Assembly: GCA_032358165.1 (NCBI GenBank)
Contig: JAALGY010000035.1
Coordinates: 372,001 to 436,000, forward strand
From: Diplosphaera chodatii
Lineage: Eukaryota > Chlorophyta > Trebouxiophyceae > Prasiolales > Stichococcaceae
Reading direction: 5' to 3'
DNA length: 64,000 nt
The notes under the pieces are model-generated. The model saw only the letters and a list, made by a program, of their open reading frames with translations. It searched no databases and was not told the DNA's origin. Shown here piece after piece: positions 61,509 through 64,000 of the stretch (the stretch's first letter is position 1; every line of letters starts with the position of its first letter). A program made the translations under genes and the position numbers.

Positions 61509-63238
61509 ATGGAGAAAGTTGATCTGGGTGGAGATATTGCCGGGTGAGGCTCGTGCAAAGACGTTTGGGTGAAAGGTCGTCAGTGATCTCGTAAGGCAGC
61601 TCTCATGTGCGATCTACTTCATGTGGCATGTCTGCAGGTATGCATATGGTCCGCCCGATGCCGCAAATGTCATTGTACTACAGGCGAGACTGCGTGTCTT
61701 TCTGCAAGCGTTGGCTGTCACGTCTCTTGGGCAACATTTCTGTTGAATGACTCATGATGCATCCGTGATGGGGATCCAGGAGTGGTGGGGGAAGACACCT
61801 GGTAAGTTGCACATGTGTGATTCGTGAAGTCCAGCACCATTCTGGAAGCTGTGGAAGCCTGCACGCTCATGCTGGCCACCGCCTGACTGCGCCTGATGCG
61901 CATTGTGTACTCATTGGCTAATGCCGCCTCTCATTGGTAGAGCTGGAGCAGCAGGCGATGGCCGTGAGCAAGAAGGGCGGCTATCGTGTCCTGGTGCCGG
62001 ACTTGTATCACGGCAGCGTGGGCACCGACAAGGAGGAAGCCTCGCATGTGCGGAGACAATGCAGACCAAGACTTTCAGCATACTGACGTGGAGGTTGCTG
62101 CGCATCCCAGCACGCTGTCTGTACCAACATGGTTGGGCTTTCGTTGCAACTGCGCAGCTGGCAGACAGCCTGGACTGGCAGAGAGCCAAGAAGGAGATTA
62201 CAGTCGCTGCTGATTGGCTGCGGCGGAATGGCAAGAAGGTGGTTCCACATCAGCATGCTCCGTGTGGCTGATGCGCTGTGCTAAATACTGATGGCATATA
62301 TCACACTCTGATTGCCACCTTGCGGCAGGTGGGCGCCACAGGCTTTTGCCAGGGTGGCGTGCTGTCGTTCATTGCCGCACAGCATGCCGGCATAGACTGC
62401 GCTGCCCCTTTCTACGGCTTTCCAAAGGTGATAGGCATACACTGCGGGCCTGATGCATGGCAACAAGCCAGGAAGTAGTCTCCTGCATCATTGCCATGTG
62501 CCACGATCATGCAGAAACCAGAGTCGAAGGCGATCTGCCAGGTGGAGAAGATCAAGGTACTGATGCTGCAAACTGCTCACGTTCGCCTCTGCTGGTGGGT
62601 AAAGGCATGACAGCATGAAAGGGGGTCATGGTGACGTGAGGTGGACATGTAGTCTGCTTTCGGCTTTTCGCAGGTGCCGCTGCTGATGCAGTTTGGGGAG
62701 ACTGACAACTTCTTTGATGCTAATGAGGCACGGAAAGTGGCCGAAGAGATCAAGGTGACGATGTTTACGCATGTTGGCAGCTTTTGTAATCTGGTTGCAT
62801 TGCCAGGCATCATGATGATGCACGGCTGGCACCATCAAAGATACCACCAGGCTGTCATGTGTAACGTGCATTTGAGGCCTTGCTTGCTGCATGCACTCTT
62901 CAGAGCAGACAGACGATGTGACTGTGCTTCACGACACGTTCAGCGCAGGCTGCTGGCGGTGATGTAGAACTGCATGTCTACCCAGACGTCGGTCATGCGT
63001 TCATGACTGGGTTCACATCAGAGGGCATCTCCAATATGGAGACCATTGGCTGTCCGGTGCGCCACACGTGCCTGCTTTTGCTTGTATGCCAGCCAGTTCA
63101 TCGTCAAAGAGGTTGGCCGTGCACGTCGGCTACATGGATGACCAACCATTTCTGCAGAGGCCGGACAATATTCAGGAGGTCCAGCAGCAAGCCTGGGCGC
63201 GGCTGATCGCCTTCTTCGACAAGCATCTCAAGGGTTGA
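61509..63238 (+). CDS. Dienelactone hydrolase family protein, ten-exon copy
   Basis: Ten exons (61509-61543, 61638-61683, 61780-61801, 61941-62047, 62158-62238, 62329-62427, 62515-62556, 62674-62754, 62949-63056, 63158-63238) join in frame to 233 aa. It reads MEKVDLGGDIAGYAYGPPDAA, VLQEWWGKTP, GYRVLVPDLYHGSVG, ATGFCQGGVLSFIAAQH (Cys nucleophile), FGETDNFFDA (Asp) and DVGHAFMTGFTSE (His), ending WARLIAFFDKHLKG. It matches the neighbouring intronless copy along its whole length, so the exon calls check one another. Intron 2 has a GC donor (CTACAG|GCGAGA at 61684), fixed by LQ|EWWG. Exon 3 is only 22 nt. Substrate is unknown. Confidence 0.94.
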
Positions 63239-63491
63239 TACCTGGACGACAGTAGTATGCATACTACTATGCTGGTCACCCTGATGCAAAGCCTGGAGAC
63301 GACTTGGTCAGCGGCACTTGCTTGACTGACATGTTCATGAGAGATATCGCAGTTCCTAGCCCTAGCACACCTGTAAAACCGTGTAAAACCAAAGTTGCCA
63401 AACAACGACCCAGTTCCATCTGTTCGAGAGCTCAGCAGCACTTTACACCATGCCTGACTGCGCCAGCCTGTGCGTGGCTGACGCGGCGACC

Positions 63492-64000
63492 TCACGCAAA
63501 GCTTCTTTCTGGGAACAGTGCCGGAGCAGCCAGGACCCAGAGATACAGGCAGGCTGTGGCCACCATGGACACCAGCTTCACCCAGACACTGAACCAACCG
63601 ACGTCCAGCAGATCCTTCTCCTCTGCACCCATGCCCCATCCTGCAGTGCGAAGCCAGGGTTGTAGTCTTTTGATACAGTGTGAAGAAGCAGGCCATGGTC
63701 ATGCAGCACCCGGGCAATGGCAAAGGTGCTCACATTCTTGTAAAAGTTAACATGTGCAGGGCGGGGGGCCACAGGGTGACAACAACTGGTGTCACATAAC
63801 GCATATGTTGAGAAGCGCACCTGTCATCAGCATGGCAATGTACATGCTCGCGAGGCTGAAGATGAAGTGGAACCAGCTGTAGTTGTAGCTCACGGGCTCA
63901 TAGTCCAGCATCGCTGCGCCCTTGCTGGGCCCTGCGGAACACATGGAAGGCTTGAGCTCGGGCCTTGTGGCGATAACAGATGCACCGATTGCTGTGCCAC
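63492..64000 (-). CDS. Serine incorporator (Serinc/TMS1) family membrane protein, 3' end only
   Basis: The 5' part runs off the window. An exon spanning about 63821-63931 encodes GPSKGAAMLDYEPVSYNYSW and FHFIFSLASMYIAMLMTG, the conserved penultimate stretch of Serinc proteins. The last exon, from about 63630 down to the TGA at 63492, encodes GWFSVWVKLVSMVATACLYLWVLAAPAL and a short tail FPERSFA. Serinc proteins are multi-pass membrane proteins with lipid-scrambling activity, once thought to add serine to lipids. The sequence beyond 63940 should continue the gene but is not called in detail. Confidence 0.9.

Overview
The window is nuclear DNA from a green alga. The genes are GC-rich, dense and broken by many short GT-AG (sometimes GC-AG) introns. 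The gene set is plant-like: a plant-type cystathionine gamma-synthase, a HAM1-type MYST acetyltransferase, an RWP-RK regulator, and the bacterial-type MutS2 and TilS expected of plastid genes. A chlorophyte, perhaps a trebouxiophyte, fits best; the species cannot be named from sequence alone. I found no bacterial operon, provirus, CRISPR array, convincing tRNA gene or intact transposon. All calls rest on reading exons against remembered family motifs, with no database search.

Layout. 1-3136 (+): 3' part of a membrane metallophosphoesterase. 3473-8196 (-): XPD/ERCC2 helicase, 18 exons. 8762-13952 (+): MutS2 with Smr domain. 14516-17911 (-): three-RRM ESRP/hnRNP-F-like protein. 18391-21429 (+): MYST acetyltransferase. 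21974-22635 (+): mitoribosomal mL54. 23078-24829 (-): cystathionine gamma-synthase. 25462-26171 (+): At2g23090-like zinc finger. 26579-28611 (-): PP2C. 28966-31290 (-): SWIM zinc-finger protein with minisatellite repeats. 31901-33728 (-): PKA-like kinase. 34193-37739 (+): CDKAL1. 38283-39120 (+): AP-4 sigma. 39256-41189 (-): RWP-RK protein. 41666-43011 (+): DUF924. 43331-45798 (-): nucleoplasmin-like acidic protein. 46241-48047 (+): THUMPD1/Tan1. 48164-49496 (-): MsrB. 50061-50895 (+): Tim22. 51129-54043 (-): CH-domain SPATA4-like protein. 54331-56172 (+): TilS. 56677-59933 (-): CDC14. 60282-60980 and 61509-63238 (+): two dienelactone hydrolases. 63492-64000 (-): 3' end of a serine incorporator.

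The genes are mostly housekeeping and do not form one pathway, but some themes recur. Three act on tRNA (CDKAL1, THUMPD1, TilS) and two on DNA repair or recombination (XPD and MutS2, head to head). Strand alternates strikingly: nine adjacent pairs are head to head with under 650 bp between start codons. The most interesting signals are in gene structure: at least six GC-AG introns supported by reading frame and mostly by protein conservation, start exons of one and two codons, a run of 20-26 nt microexons in msrB, an intronless hydrolase beside a ten-exon paralogue, a MYST enzyme whose zinc-finger cysteines are lost, and a relic exon duplication in that gene.
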